A stretch of 64,000 nt of DNA. It comes from Dipteris shenzhenensis (Eukaryota; Polypodiophyta; Polypodiopsida; Gleicheniales). The translations under genes and the position numbers were made by a program. Where the stretch lies: the NCBI GenBank assembly GCA_047967505.1, contig CM106540.1; one strand, given 5' to 3'. The notes under the pieces were generated by a model. The model saw only the letters and a list, made by a program, of their open reading frames with translations. It did no database searches and had not been told where the DNA came from. Positions 33,487 to 45,900 of this stretch are shown in pieces (position 1 is the first letter of the stretch; each line of letters starts with the position of its first letter).

Positions 33487-34444
33487 AATCGAGAAAAAAA
33501 GAGGTGAAAATCAAGAGATCGCATAAGAAAGCAGGAAAGAGGATGTGGAAAACGTGTCTCGAGCCTTCATCGAGACTGTGACATTGGCATCAGAGCCGGG
33601 AACATAGCATATCAAGGCCAGTTGACGTCTCTTTCGGGAGCCCTCAGGCTTACGGAGAGCTTCGGCCCTCTATATGCGCCTCTTGCAGAGCTGAGTAGGG
33701 ACCCTTGAACACCAAAAGCAGACTAAATGATATTTCTTCTCCAACTGTTGGGTGCCATAGTGTTGGTGTGGGCTTTAGTGTGCCGTGTGGGTCTTTGTCC
33801 TCATTACAAGCCATCTCATGGTGGTCAAGGATTAATCTATGGCTAGGATCTCATGCTAGCAAGGGTTCCCAAGGGTGTGAGGTTCACAGAAATGGGATAG
33901 TCAAAACACATATCACATGGCCTACATCATATGGTGACCAGAGGTGATTTACATAACATATTCTTTTTGGAGTACTACTCTAGGCAGAGAACCTCAAAAT
34001 TTGACCAAGTGATGATAAACAAAAAAGACAAAGTGCCTAAAAAGCATAGTCTTCATTTTCTTCATTTGCTGATGGCATTCTTCCTTCAAGCATAATTGCT
34101 TTGTTGTTGAAGTAGTCCTTCTTGTCTTTAGATTTTTCTTTTGTAGACTTCTTTCCATTCACAACATTCTATATCTTCTTTTTCATAAGCATAAACTTGG
34201 CTTTTGTTTGCCAAGTATGGAAACTAGTTCCATCCAACTTCTCAAAAAAGGTCTTAGCTTCCATGCAAGGTCTTACCCAAGGGCAGTGTCTAGTGCCTTA
34301 CAAGTGAAATATGAGCAATAAAGAATAATCCTTCAAAGTACAAGCATTTAGTGTAGCAAAGACTTGTAACCAAATTCCATACTACAAATCAATGATGCTT
34401 TCACTTGCATGCTTCATAGAGGTGGCTAAATGAAAATTCATTAT

Positions 34445-36472
34445 TTAAACTGCTGTAGCAACTGCTTCAGCCCAATAATAATCTAGTAGATCTTTCTCAT
34501 TTAGCATGGCCCTAGATACCTCTCCAATATGCCTGTTTTTCCTTTCTGCAATTCCATTTTGCTGTGGGGTATGACTGCATGAATATTGCTGCTTTATGCC
34601 ATGCTCCTGCAAGAACCTTGCAAACTCATTTGAGAGGTACTCTCCCCCTCCATCTGACCTTAGGCATTTTATTTGCAGGCCTGTTTCTTTTTCAACCATA
34701 GCTTTAAAAGCTTTGAAGTGCCCAAACACTTCACTTTTCTTTTTCATAAAATACACCCAAGCTTTTCTGCTGAAGTCATCAATAAAAGTGACAAAAAAGT
34801 GACAGCCTCTAATAGATGCAGCTTTAGTAGTCCACACATCAGAGTGGATTAATTCCAATGGCTTTTTACTCTCTTCAACATGCCTAGGAAATGGTTTCCT
34901 TGCCTGTTTTCCAAATTGACAGGCTTCACAAACCTTATGCATTTCTGCAACCTTGAATTTAGGCAATCCTGCAACAATATTTTGGGCTTGCATTGATTTA
35001 AGTCGCTGTATATTAACATGACCAATGGATTTATGCCAGATATCAATATCTGCAACTACACTGGTCCCGTGTGCAAACATTGCTGCACTCAATTCAGGCA
35101 TGTCTGCATCCAACGTAAACATCCTGCCCTTCTTCTTTCCTTTTGCTACCAAGCGACCGTTATTTTTCATATCCTCAACAAAGCATCCATGAGGGTTAAA
35201 TCTGACCTGCAAGCCCTGCTCAACCATTTGACCAACAAAAACCAAGTTCTTGGTGATGTTTGGGACATGAAATACATTAGACAGGTATTTCTTTTTCCCA
35301 TCCTGCATAGACAAAGGAATTTTACCAATCTGCACAATAGGATGTGCAGTATCATCACCAGTCTCCACAAATCCTGGTTTTTCCATTTTCCTTGCATCAT
35401 GCATCCATTCTGCATGACCTGTCATGTGGTTTGATGCACCTGAGTCAACATACCACACATCATTTGGTTTTTCTGCACTTGTCACAGAATTGGTCATGTG
35501 CTGCACCATAAATAGATGCTCATTTCTGTCATCGCCCTGTCTACTAGAAGATGCATAATTACCTTGCTGCAATTTTCCATTCATAATGTCATTCTGCTTT
35601 TTGTAGCAGTCCTTAGCCATATGACCCATTTTACCACAGTAGTAGCATTCAACATTGTTGTTTGCATTTTGGCCTCTCTGCCATCCACCACGGCCTCTTT
35701 GGCTCCCCTTGCCTCTAGAGTTACCACGTCCTCCTGCATAGGACTGGTTTTCTTGAGTTTGCTGCATATTCTGATTTCTACCACGGCCTCCAGATCAACC
35801 TCCTCTACCTATGCCTCTACCTCTTCTAGCATTTGAGTAGAAGACAGTTTCTTTTGAAGTTTCGCCTAAAGAAGATGCACCCCTATTTCTCTGCTCTTCA
35901 GAAATTAGAAGAGCAAACAACTCCTCAAAATCAAGAAATTTTTCACGGACTGCAATGGATGTCCGAAACTGTGCATAATCCTTTCCTAGACCATTCAAGG
36001 TCACAAAAATTAGATCATCATCTTCCACTGGCGACCCAATGGAAGCAAGTGCATCTGCAATTTTCTTCACCTTCATGTGGTAGTCATTTATGCTCAAATT
36101 TTCTCTCTGCACATTGTGCAACTCCTGTTTGAGCTGCATTTTCTTGGCTTGCGTATTTGTGCTATACATTTTTGCCAAAGTATCCCATGCCTCCTTTGGC
36201 ATACTTGCATCCTGAATATGCACAATCATAGAATCCGAAATACTGATAGACAGCCAGTACATAACTTTTCTGGCTCTTTCATGCCATCCTTTAAATGCCT
36301 GCATTTCCTGTTGATTGGGAACATTAGGAAGAACTGGTTCTTCTTAATTTCCTATAATGAACTCCCAATAGACTTTTCCCATAAAGAAATTCGTCATTCT
36401 AAACTTCCATGCCTGGAAGTTATTCTTGTCAAGCTTTTCTGTGACAATCTGTGAAAGAGAATCAAACGCCAT
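34445..36472 (-). pseudogene. Copia gag-protease-integrase polyprotein, family A, left copy
   Basis: One reading frame runs from an ATG at 36,472 to 34,445 with just two in-frame stops (about 36,345 and 35,794). Gag is at the start (EKLDKNNFQAWKFRM, then MQLKQELHNVQRENLSINDY). A Gly/Arg-rich stretch and a zinc knuckle follow (CYYCGKMGHMAKDC), then protease (DVWYVDSGASNHMTGH), a gag-pre-integrase zinc region (CEACQFGKQARKPFPRH) and integrase. The integrase has HSDVW, FIDDFSRKAWVYF, CLRSDGGGEYLSNEF, HTPQQNGIAERKNRH and ends at WAEAVATAV. RT, RNase H and the 3' LTR are absent: the element is truncated at 34,445. The few lesions suggest a fairly young insertion. The sister copy is at 40,340-42,257 in the opposite direction. 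Confidence 0.9.
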
Positions 36473-36995
36473 TACAGAACACTACAAAATATTCTGTCAC
36501 TGCAAAAAACACAGCTTTTGCCTTACATGGGCAGATTTGCAAAACTGACGAAAGTGGTATTTGACCACACTTCCTAGTGACGATTTTGCATCAACATGCA
36601 ACAAGGATGATTCTGCAACTCCGAATATCTCTACACACAGGCATATGATGCGATTTCTGTGGCAACTTTTCACCGACCAGCCGAGCAGTGGTCGCACAGC
36701 AAAAACAGGGCCTTTTTCTAAGTGCCTGCGAAGAACTTCCGCCTTCAAAACGGGCCCCGAAACGGCCTCGAATCAGAAAAATAAAGTCACCAAGGGCTTT
36801 GCCCAATCCCGCAACATATACTGCCCTCTCGCCACACTGCGAAGGGCGTCTCAATCTGAGACAGTGCACTCTTGCACTTCTGGCTGTGCTACCTGCAGAG
36901 ATTTGCTCCCAAACTCGAAATAGGAAAGCAACACTGGTCCTCTTACCAGGACACCACGAACTTGGTTTCCTTTCTTGAGCTCGTTACCACGAACA

Positions 36996-37009
36996 AGGCT
37001 CTGATACCA
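36996..37009 (-). other. Primer-binding site, initiator tRNA-Met type
   Basis: The + strand reads AAGGCTCTGATACCA, whose complement TGGTATCAGAGCCTT lies directly inside the LTR at 37,010. It fixes the direction of the left family A element as leftward. The 36,473-36,995 stretch is its 5' leader, with recognisable homology to 39,880-40,339. Confidence 0.88.
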
Positions 37010-37361
37010 TGTGAAGATAGTGGGAGAGAGGGAAGGATCTCACTTGCGGCTTTCTCACATGCACAATGGGGGAATACACACAAAGGTGGAGGCTGAAAAT
37101 AGTTTTTCTCTTCTTAGTTGTGAAAGCCAAAAGAACTCTAGTACAAAGAAAATAGAAGAACCCTATATGTGGGTCTCAAACCAAACTCAACTAAATAAGG
37201 TGGCATACTAACTGAGCCACAAACTAGAGTAGATAAGGATAGCTGTCATCCAGCTATTATTCATGGGCGGTGTACCAACCATATTTGCAGCTAACAAGTC
37301 GGTGACATAAATGCACAACGGTCACCCTGGCATATCACGAGTGGAGCTCGATATCTCAACA
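37010..37361 (-). repeat. 5' LTR of left family A copia, 352 bp
   Basis: On the minus strand it starts TGTTGAGATATCGAGCTCCA and ends CACTATCTTCACA, directly against the primer site. It matches the LTR at 39,509-39,863 in the opposite orientation over its whole length with scattered differences. Confidence 0.88.
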
Positions 37362-37479
37362 CCCGTAGGCTTAGGTGTGATGCTACAGATGCTTGTTGCA
37401 TAGGCTTGGTGCTCCTATAGATGCTTATTGCATAGGAGTAGAAGGTGCTAGATATCAATGCTCCACTCTCGTGTAACTA

Positions 37480-38116
37480 TGTGGGAACCAGCTAACTCTA
37501 CTTATAAGCCCCCCATATGAGGAGAAGGCATTTGAGTAGCTAGGTTATCCGATAGGTCCTGGTTTGGACACCAGATGGGGGCCATGTGTGGTCTGATGGT
37601 TGGACGGCTTCAGATAGAGTTGGCACACTGCCAACTAGGCTACATGCAAGTGCAGGAAGGCATCCCATGACTGACCGCACTGAGGGTAGATGGAGCATTT
37701 CCCGAAGCAGCCCACTCGCACGTTGTGGGGCCTGTTTGGAGCCCCAGATGATCTCAGATGGCTCTTGGCTAAACGGTTCTAACATGTGGTTGGTGGCCTA
37801 TTTCGGGACTGACCTCTAGTCGACTGTTTTGGGCCGACTGGGTCGATCTCCCAATTGGGTCTAACCGACTATAACTGGTGGCTATATAAGAGCAAGCTCA
37901 TGAAGCCCATCATTATCACTGGCTAGAACAACCCTGATTCCTTAGCATCCAACCTCCGTCCTCTACGGTTTTCAGCATGCCATCGAAGCTTCTCACACAG
38001 GAGTACATGGTTGGGAGGTAGCGCCATCTATTGTATCAGTTTTATAGTAATCAAATATTTGATTCTCCATACTATCTGCTTTTCTCTGAGCACAGACGTT
38101 GTATTTTTTTCTTACA
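37480..38116 (+). repeat. 5' LTR of middle copia element (family B)
   Basis: It ends CTTACA at 38,116, directly followed by the primer site TGGTATCAGAGCTT. A TATA box (TATATAA, 37,883-37,889) lies about 230 bp from the 3' end. The start is placed at TGTGGGAACCAGCTAACTCT by the TG rule and could be up to 10 bases left. The opening CCCCCCATATGAGGAG resembles the LTR-like blocks at 780 and 10,906. Confidence 0.75.
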
Positions 38117-38130
38117 TGGTATCAGAGCTT
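38117..38130 (+). other. Primer-binding site, initiator tRNA-Met type (family B)
   Basis: TGGTATCAGAGCTT follows the LTR end with no gap. The gag start codon is about 57 bp further on. Confidence 0.85.
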
Positions 38131-38186
38131 GGGCTCTAGCAAGAAGATTTGGTAAGTTGTTTATGTTTGCAAGCAGATTGTGAGAG

Positions 38187-39297
38187 ATGGCCCAGCTCAC
38201 AAGACTGCGAACCCCACCATTCGGTGAAAGCGGAAAGTTGGATAGCATTGACTATCCACTCTGGAAGTTCAAGATGAAGACCATCCTAAGCACATACGAG
38301 CTTTGGGATATTGCTACTGGGGTGGATGTGAAGCCGGTTGTGAGACCGAATCTAGCCAATGCAAGACAACAGATAGTACCAATTGCGGATGAGATTTTGG
38401 CATGGACAATAAGAAATGCAGATGCACTGTGTTCTATTGTCTGCAGTGTAAGTGATTCTGTCATGGCATTAATTCAACATGTCACCACAGCGGAGGAGGC
38501 ATGGATGGTCTTGAAAAATTAGTACGAGACCACGAATCAGACGTAGATTTAGAATCTAGAGACTCAACTTGCGAACGAGAAACTGTCTGAGTCTAAAATG
38601 GCAGAGAAGTTCATCACCAGGGTGAAGAATCTACGCGATCAGATGACTGCGAATGGCATCACCATCACTAGCGAGAATCTAGCACGAAGGTGCATACGGA
38701 TTCTCCCACCAAAGTACGATGGTCTTGTTACGGGCTGAATATGTAGAACAAAAATCTACCCCTCAACTTTGAGGATTTCAATGCGATGCTTCTAGAGGAG
38801 GAGATGCATCAAAAGATGAGGACTGGAGAAGATTCGGCTTTCTCGGCTGAATTAAAGAAATGTAAGGGTAAGGACTCTAGTAACCCATCTTCTTTTGATG
38901 ATAAAAAGAGAAAGAATAAGATCAAGTGCTTCTATTGCAACAAGGCAAGGCACAAGCATAATGAGTGCTAGAAGAAGATTGCAGATGAGAAGAACGGAGT
39001 AAAGAAAGGGTCCAGCAAGAATGCGCATGCAGTACCAGTAGAGATGTTCGTAGAAATTGAGGAGATTTGCATGGAGGCAATTCATGTACTTGTGGATGAA
39101 CCTTGGATTATTGACAGTGGTGCGTCGCACCACATGACCAATCGGAAGGATTGGTATACCTCTCTTCATCTGGTAGGGAATGACATCCTGGTAGCAACCG
39201 GCAATGATGCAAAATGTCGAGCAAAAGGAAAAGGTATGATTGCTCTCAAGTCAGATGGAGTTGTAAAACAGTTGTTCGATGTTCTTTATGTGCTAGA
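38187..39297 (+). pseudogene. Copia gag and protease, family B, truncated
   Basis: Gag starts at 38,187 (MAQLTRLRTPPFGESGKLDS, then YPLWKFKMKTILSTYELWDI). It carries the UBN2-type gag core to about 38,520, where a stop occurs, continues with further stops to a zinc knuckle (CFYCNKARHKHNEC, 38,928-38,969), and then protease (EPWIIDSGASHHMTN, near 39,097). The zinc knuckle deviates from CX2CX4HX4C at the glycine positions. At 39,297 the sequence switches abruptly to the end of a family A LTR, so integrase, RT and the 3' LTR are missing. Confidence 0.85.
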
Positions 39298-39385
39298 CCT
39301 TTGTGTATATTCCCCCATTGTGTGTGTGAGAAAGCTGCAAGTGAGACTTCTTCCTTCTCTCCCACTCTCTATACATGGTATCAGA
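39298..39385 (+). repeat. LTR tail plus primer site of a third family A copy
   Basis: CTTTGTGTATATTCCCCCAT to CTCTCTATACA (39,375) matches the last 78 bp of the LTR that ends at 39,863. TGGTATCAGAGCTCCAGTTC follows it. Only the 3' end of this LTR is present, and about 120 bp of leader-like DNA separates it from the complete LTR at 39,509. Confidence 0.75.
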
Positions 39386-39508
39386 GCTCCAGTTCATGGT
39401 AAGGTTTGTGATTGACAAGAAGGTAGGTCTCGAGGGATTTGGCTTACACGACTTTGGCGAGGGCCAGGGATCAAGCGTACCTCACAAGGGCTAGGCCAGC
39501 ATGACCAC

Positions 39509-39863
39509 TGTTGAGATATTGAGCTCCACTCGTGATATGCCAGGGTGACCATTGTGCATTTATGTCACCGACTTGTTAGCTGCAGATGCGGTTGGTACAT
39601 CATCCATGAATAATAGCTGGATGACAGCTATCTTTATGTGCTCTAGTTAGTGGCTTTGCTAGTATGCCACCTTAGTTAGCTGAGTTTGGTTTGAGACCCA
39701 CATATAGGGTTCACCTATTCTTTTGTACTAAGAGAGTTCTTTTGGCATTCACAACTAACAAGAGGAAAACTATTTTCAGCATCCACCTTTGTGTATATTC
39801 CCCCATTGTGTATGTGAGAAAGCTGCAAGTGAGACTTCTTCCTTCTCTCCCACTCACTTCACA
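39509..39863 (+). repeat. 5' LTR of right family A copia, 355 bp
   Basis: It starts TGTTGAGATATTGAGCTCCA and ends CACTCACTTCACA. The primer site CGGTATCAGAGCTC follows (39,864), with the first base changed from T to C. It is the inverted partner of 37,010-37,361. Confidence 0.88.
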
Positions 39864-40339
39864 CGGTATCAGAGCTCACGGTTCGTGGTAAGGAGCTTAA
39901 TAAAGCAAACCAAGTTCGCGGTGTCCTAGTAAGAGGATGAGTCTTGCTTTCCTTTTTTTCAAGTTTGGGAGCAAATCTCTACAGGTAGCATACCCGGAAA
40001 GTGCAAGAGTGCACTGTCTTAGATTGGGATGCCCTTTGTGGTGTGACGAGAGGGCGGTATATGTAACCACTATTCCGCAGGCACTCAAGAAACTGTCATG
40101 TTTTTGCTGTGCAACCACTATTTTGTAGGTCGGTGAAAAGTTATCGCAGAAATTACATCGTATGCATGTGCGCAGAGATATTGGGAGTGACATAATAATT
40201 CTTATTGCCTATTGATGCATAATCGTCACTAGGAAGTGACTATGTGGTCAAATACCACTCTCATCAGTTTTGCAGATTTGCCCTTGTAAGGAAGAAGAAG
40301 TTTTTTTTGCAGTGACAGAATATTTTGTAGTGTTCTATA

Positions 40340-42257
40340 ATGGCATCTGATGCTCTTTCATAGATTTTCACTGAAAAGCTTGACAAGAACAACTTCCAAG
40401 CATGGAAGTTTAGAATGAGGAATTTCCTTAAGGGAAAAGGCTATTGGGAGTTCATTACTCGAGCTGAACAAGAACCAATTATTCCTAATGTTCCCAATCA
40501 ACAGGAGTTGCAGGCATTTAAAGGCTGTCATGAGAGAGCCATAAAAGTTATGCACTGGCTGTCTATTAGTATTTCAGATTCTATGATTGTGCATATTCAA
40601 GATGCAAGCACACCGAAGGAGGCGTGGGATACTTTGACAAAAATGTATAGCACAAATATGCAACCTAGGAAAATGCAGCTCAAGCAGGAGTTGCATAATG
40701 TGCAAAGAGAAAATATGAGCATCAATGACTACCACATGAAGGTGAAGAAGATTGCAAATGCACTTGCTTCTATTGGGTTGCCAGTGGAAGATGATGATTC
40801 AGTTTCTGTGACCTTGAATGGTCTAGGAAAGGATTATGCACAATTCTGGACATCCATTGCTGTTCGTGAGAATTTTCCTGATTTTGAGGAGTTAATTGCT
40901 CTTCTAATTTCTAAAAAGCATAGAAATGGTGCTGGATCTTCTTCATGAGGAACTTCAAAAGAAGCTTCCTTCTACTCAAATGCTAGAAGAGGTAGAGGCA
41001 GAGGTAGAGCAGGCCAATTTGGAGGCCAAGGTAGAAATCAGAATATCCATCAAATTCAACAAAACTAGTCCTATGGAGGAGGACGTGGTAACTTTAGAGG
41101 CAACGGGAGCCAAAGAGGTCGTGTTGGATGGCAGAGAGGCCAAAATGGAAACAACAATGTTGAGTGCTACTACTGTGGTAAAATGGGTCATATGGTGAAA
41201 GACTGCTATAAAAAGTAGAATGACATCATGACTAGAAAATTGCAGCAAGGCAATTATGCATCCTCTAGTAGACAGGATGATGACAGAAATGAGCATTTGT
41301 TTATGGTGCAGCACATGACCAATTTTGTGACAAGTGCAGAAGAAAGAAATGATGTGTGGTATGTTAACTCAGGTGCATCAAACCACATGATAGGTCATGC
41401 AGAATGGATGCAGGATGAAAGGAAAATGGAAAGACCAAGATTTGTGGAGACTGGTGATGATACTACACATCCTATTGTGTAGATTGGTAAAATTCCTTTG
41501 TCTATGCAGGATGGGAAAAACAAATACTTGTTTGATGTATGTTATGTCCCAAATATCACCAAGAACCTGGTTTCTATTTGTCAAATGGTTGAGCAGGGCT
41601 TGCAGGTCAGATTTAATCCTCATGGATGCTTTGTTGAGGATATGAAAAATAAAGGTCGCTTGATAGAAAAAGGAAAGAAGAAGGGCAAGATGTTTATGTT
41701 GGATCTGGACATGCCTGAATTGAGTGCAGCAATGTTTGCACATGGGACCAGTGTAGTTGTAGATATTGATATCTGGCATAAACGCATCGGTCATGTTAAT
41801 GTATAGTGACTTAAATTAATGCATGCCCAAAATATTGTTGCAAGATTGCCTAAGTTCAAGGTTGTAGAAATGCATAAGGTATGTGAAGGCTGTCAATTTG
41901 GAAAAGAAGCAAAGAAACCATTTCCTAGACATGTTGAAGAGAGTAAGAGGCCATTGGAATTAATCCACCCTGATGTGTGGACTACTAAAGCTACATCTAT
42001 TGGAGGTTGTCATTATTTTGTCACTTTTATTGATGACTACAGCAGAAAAGTTTGGGTATATTTTATGAAAAAGAAAGGTGGTGTTTGGGCATTTCAAAGC
42101 TTTTAAAGCTATGGTTGAAAAAGAAATAGGCCTGCAAATAAAATGCCTAAGGTCAGATGGAGGGGGAGAGTACCTCTGAAATGAGTTTGCAAGTTTCTTG
42201 CAAGAGCATGGCATAAAGTAGCAATATTCATGCAGTCATACCCCACAACAAAATGGG
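40340..42257 (+). pseudogene. Copia gag-protease-integrase polyprotein, family A, right copy
   Basis: The ATG at 40,340 opens MASDALS and then a stop; the same frame continues for nearly 2 kb with about seven stops and a late frameshift near 42,085. Domains match the left copy: gag (EKLDKNNFQAWKFRMRNF), zinc knuckle (CYYCGKMGHMVKDC), protease (DVWYVNSGASNHMIGH, with the catalytic Asp changed to Asn), zinc region (CEGCQFGKEAKKPFPRH) and integrase to HTPQQNG at 42,257. The sequence then switches to a pyrimidine-rich tract. This copy has more lesions than the left one. RT, RNase H and the 3' LTR are missing. Confidence 0.88.
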
Positions 42258-42760
42258 ACTCCCATTGGCTCCCATTACTCCCCCTCTGCCATTGGACCCC
42301 CATCCCTCACCCAATCTTCCATTAGCCCTCCCCCCATCCATCCATTTCTTCTTCCTCCCCATTGCCACCACTCCCATCCCACATTTCCACCACGTCCCAT
42401 ACTCCTCCCATTTCCCAAAATCCCGTATTTCCCCATCTCACCCTCCTCTTTTTCATCCCCTATTAACTCCCTCACTCATTTCACTCCTTTATTATCCTAC
42501 TCCCCTATTACCTTCCCCTCTCCCATTCCATTCTTCCCTCCCCACTCTCACTTCCACTTCCCATTAATCACTTGCCATTTGAAAACTATTAATATATTAT
42601 TATACTATTTTTTATACTTATTATCATACACCCCTATTACTTCCCTCTCCCATTCCACTCCTCCCTCCTCACTCCCACTTCCACTTCCCATTACTCACTT
42701 TCTATACACATTTGCAAACTATTAATATATTATTATATGATTTTTTATACTATTTGCAAA
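42258..42760. repeat. Pyrimidine-rich tract with 140-bp direct duplication
   Basis: The + strand is dominated by C and T (CCCATTCCA, CTCCCTCC types). The part ending CACTTCCACTTCCCATTA, followed by AAACTATTAATATATTATTA, occurs twice, about 136 bp apart (42,490-42,620 and 42,626-42,760). The ORFs here are composition artefacts. Confidence 0.75.
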
Positions 42761-42984
42761 CTTACATGTGGGCAAAATCACAGGTGTCAAAGCGATCCTA
42801 TTGTGGTCATACAACAACTGTGCTTTTATTCAAGGGCGTATTTATCCTCATCAACAAGCTTATTTACTCAAGGTATGAAGTGCATAATTTGTGCACTAGG
42901 TGTTTACTTTGTTGTATCAAAATTGTTTGCCACACACACACACATATACACATACCAAGAATTTTCTAATATTATTGCATCTAC

Positions 42985-45900
42985 AATTCTCCGATGGGCA
43001 CAAAACTTTGTACACGCCTCAACCTAGGTCTTATTGACTTGCATACAAAGTGGTGCACCCATCCCATAAGTACTTGTTCGGATAACACACCTCCAAACAT
43101 ATTTTATGACGATTGTGCATAACACTAGGAACAAAATGGTGTATCATGTGAGATTGACTATGCAAAGCATATCCAATGGACACAAGACTTTGCACGTTCC
43201 TCAACCTAGGCAGTATTGACTTGTGTACAAAGTGGCGTCCCCATCCGATAAGTACTTGTTTGAAAAATACATCTACGATCGTGTTTTTTGACCGTTGTAC
43301 ATGACACCAAGGCCAAAAATGGTATTTAATACTCAATCTACCATGTAAAGCATATCCGATGGGCACAATACTTTGAACGTGCCTCAAAAGCGGTGGTATG
43401 GTATTCCATGCAAAGTGGAACGCCCATTCAATAAGTACTTTTTAGAATATCACACCTAGGACCATGTTTTTTATTGGTTGTTGTCCATGACACTAAGGCA
43501 AAAACGCTGATTTATGCTTAATCGACAATGCAATGCATATGTGATCATCACACTACTTTGCACACATCTCAACCTAGGTATTATTGACTTACATGCAAAG
43601 TGGCGTGCCCATCCCATAAGTACTTAGTCGAATAACACATCTAGGACCGCGTTTTTTGACGATTGTGCATGACACTAAGGCCAAAACCCTGTTTAATGCT
43701 TGTTCGACAATGCAAAGCATATCCGATGGGCACAGTACTTTGTACACACCTTCAACTAGCTGGAATTGACTTACATGCAAAGTGGTACGCCCATCCCATA
43801 AGTGCTTGATCGGATAACATACCTAGCAGCGTGTTTTTTTACGGATGTGCATGATACTAGAGCAAAAATAGTATTTAATGCTTGATCGACCATGCAAAGG
43901 ATATCTGATGGGCACAACACTTTTTGTACGCCTCAACCTAGGTGGTATCGAAATGTTCTCAAAGAGGCACACCCATCCGATAAGTACTTGGTCAGATAAC
44001 ACACCTAAGGGCGTGTTTTTTTGCGGATGTCCATATCACTAGGGAAAAAATGGTGTACAATGCGTGATCGACCATGCAAAGCATATCCGATGGTGACAAT
44101 ACTTTGCGCACACCTCAATGTAGTTGAAACAGACTTGCGTGCAAAGTGGAGCCCCCATCCGATAAGTACTTGTTTAATTAACACACTTAGGACCATGTTT
44201 TTTCATGGTTGTGCACGACACTAAGGCAAAAACGGTGTTTTATGCTTGATCGACAATGCAAAGCATATCCGATGGGCACAATACTTTGCACACACCTTCA
44301 ACTAGGTGGAATTGACTTACATGCAAAGTGGCACGCCCATCCCATAAGTGCTTGATCAGATAACATACCTAGCAGCGTGTTTTTTTATGGATGTGCATGA
44401 CACTAGGGCAAAAATAGTATTTATTGCTTGATCGATCGTGCAAAGGATATCCGATGGGCACAAAACTTTTTGTACACCTCAAACTAGGTGGTATTGGAAT
44501 GTTATCAAAGAGGCACACCCATCCGATAAGTACTTGGTCAGATAACACACCTAAGGGTGTGTTTTTTTGCGGATGTACATCACTCGGGAAAAAATGGTGT
44601 ATAATGCATGATCGACCATGCAAAGCATATCCTATGGTGACAATACTTTGCACGCACCTCAAATTAGTTGAGACGGACTTGCGTGCAAAGTGTAGCCCCC
44701 ATCCGATAAGTACTTGTTTGAATAACACACCTAGGACCGTGTTTTTTCATGGTTATGCATGACACTAAGGCAAAAACGGTGTTTTATGCTTGATCGAGAA
44801 TGCAAAGCATATCCGATGGGCACAATACTTTGCATACACCTTCAACTAGGTGAAATCAACTTACATGCAAAGTGGCACGCCCATCCCATAAGTGATTGAT
44901 CGGATAACATTCCTAGCAGCGTGTTTTTTTATGGATGTGCATGACACTAGAGCAAAAATAGTATATTAATGCTCGATCAACCATGCAAAGGATATCCGAT
45001 GGGCACAACACTTTTTGTATGCCTCAACCTAGGTGGTATTGAAATTTTCTCAATGAGGCACACCCATCCGATAAGTACTTGGTCAAATAACACACCTAAT
45101 GGCGTGTTTTTTTGCGGATGTGCATATCACTAGGGAAAAAATGGTGTATAATGCGTGATCGACCATGCAAAGCATATCCGATGGTGATAATACTTTGCAC
45201 GCACCTCAAGGTAGTTTAAACGGACTTGCGTGCAAAGTGGAGCTCCCATCTGATAAGTACTTATTTGAATAACACACCTACGGCCGTGTTTTTTGACAGT
45301 TGTACATGACACCAAGGCCAAAAACGATGTATAATGCGTGATCGACCATGCAAATCATATCCGATGATGAAAATAATTTGCACGCACCTCAGCGTAGTTG
45401 AAACAGACTTGTGTGCAAAGTGGAGCCCCCATCCGATAAGTACTTGTTTGAATAACACACTTAGGACCGTGTTTTTTCATGGTTGTGCATGACATTAAGG
45501 CAAAAACGGTGTTTTAGGCTTGATCAACAATGCAAAGCATATCTGATGGGCACAATACTTTGCACACACCTTCAACTAGGTGGAATTGACTTACATGCAA
45601 AGTGGCACTCCCATCCCATAAGTGCTTGATCAGATAACATACCTAGCAGTGTGTTTTTTTACGGATGTGCATGACACCAGAGCAAAAATAGTATTTAATG
45701 CTTGATCGATCTAGCAAAGGATATCCGATGGGCACAACACTTTTTGTACACCTCAACCTAGGGGGTATTAAAATGTTCTCAATGAGGCACACCCATCCGA
45801 TAAGTACTTGGTCAGATAACACACCTAATGGCGTGTTTTTTTGCGGATGTGCATATCAGTAGGAAAAAAATGGTGTATAATGCATGATCGACCATGCAAA

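Noticed and set aside
33580-33605. GGCATCAGAGCCGGGAAC as a primer-binding site
   Set aside because: It resembles the initiator tRNA-Met site, but the G-for-T change in the first positions and the lack of an LTR or gag next to it leave no support.
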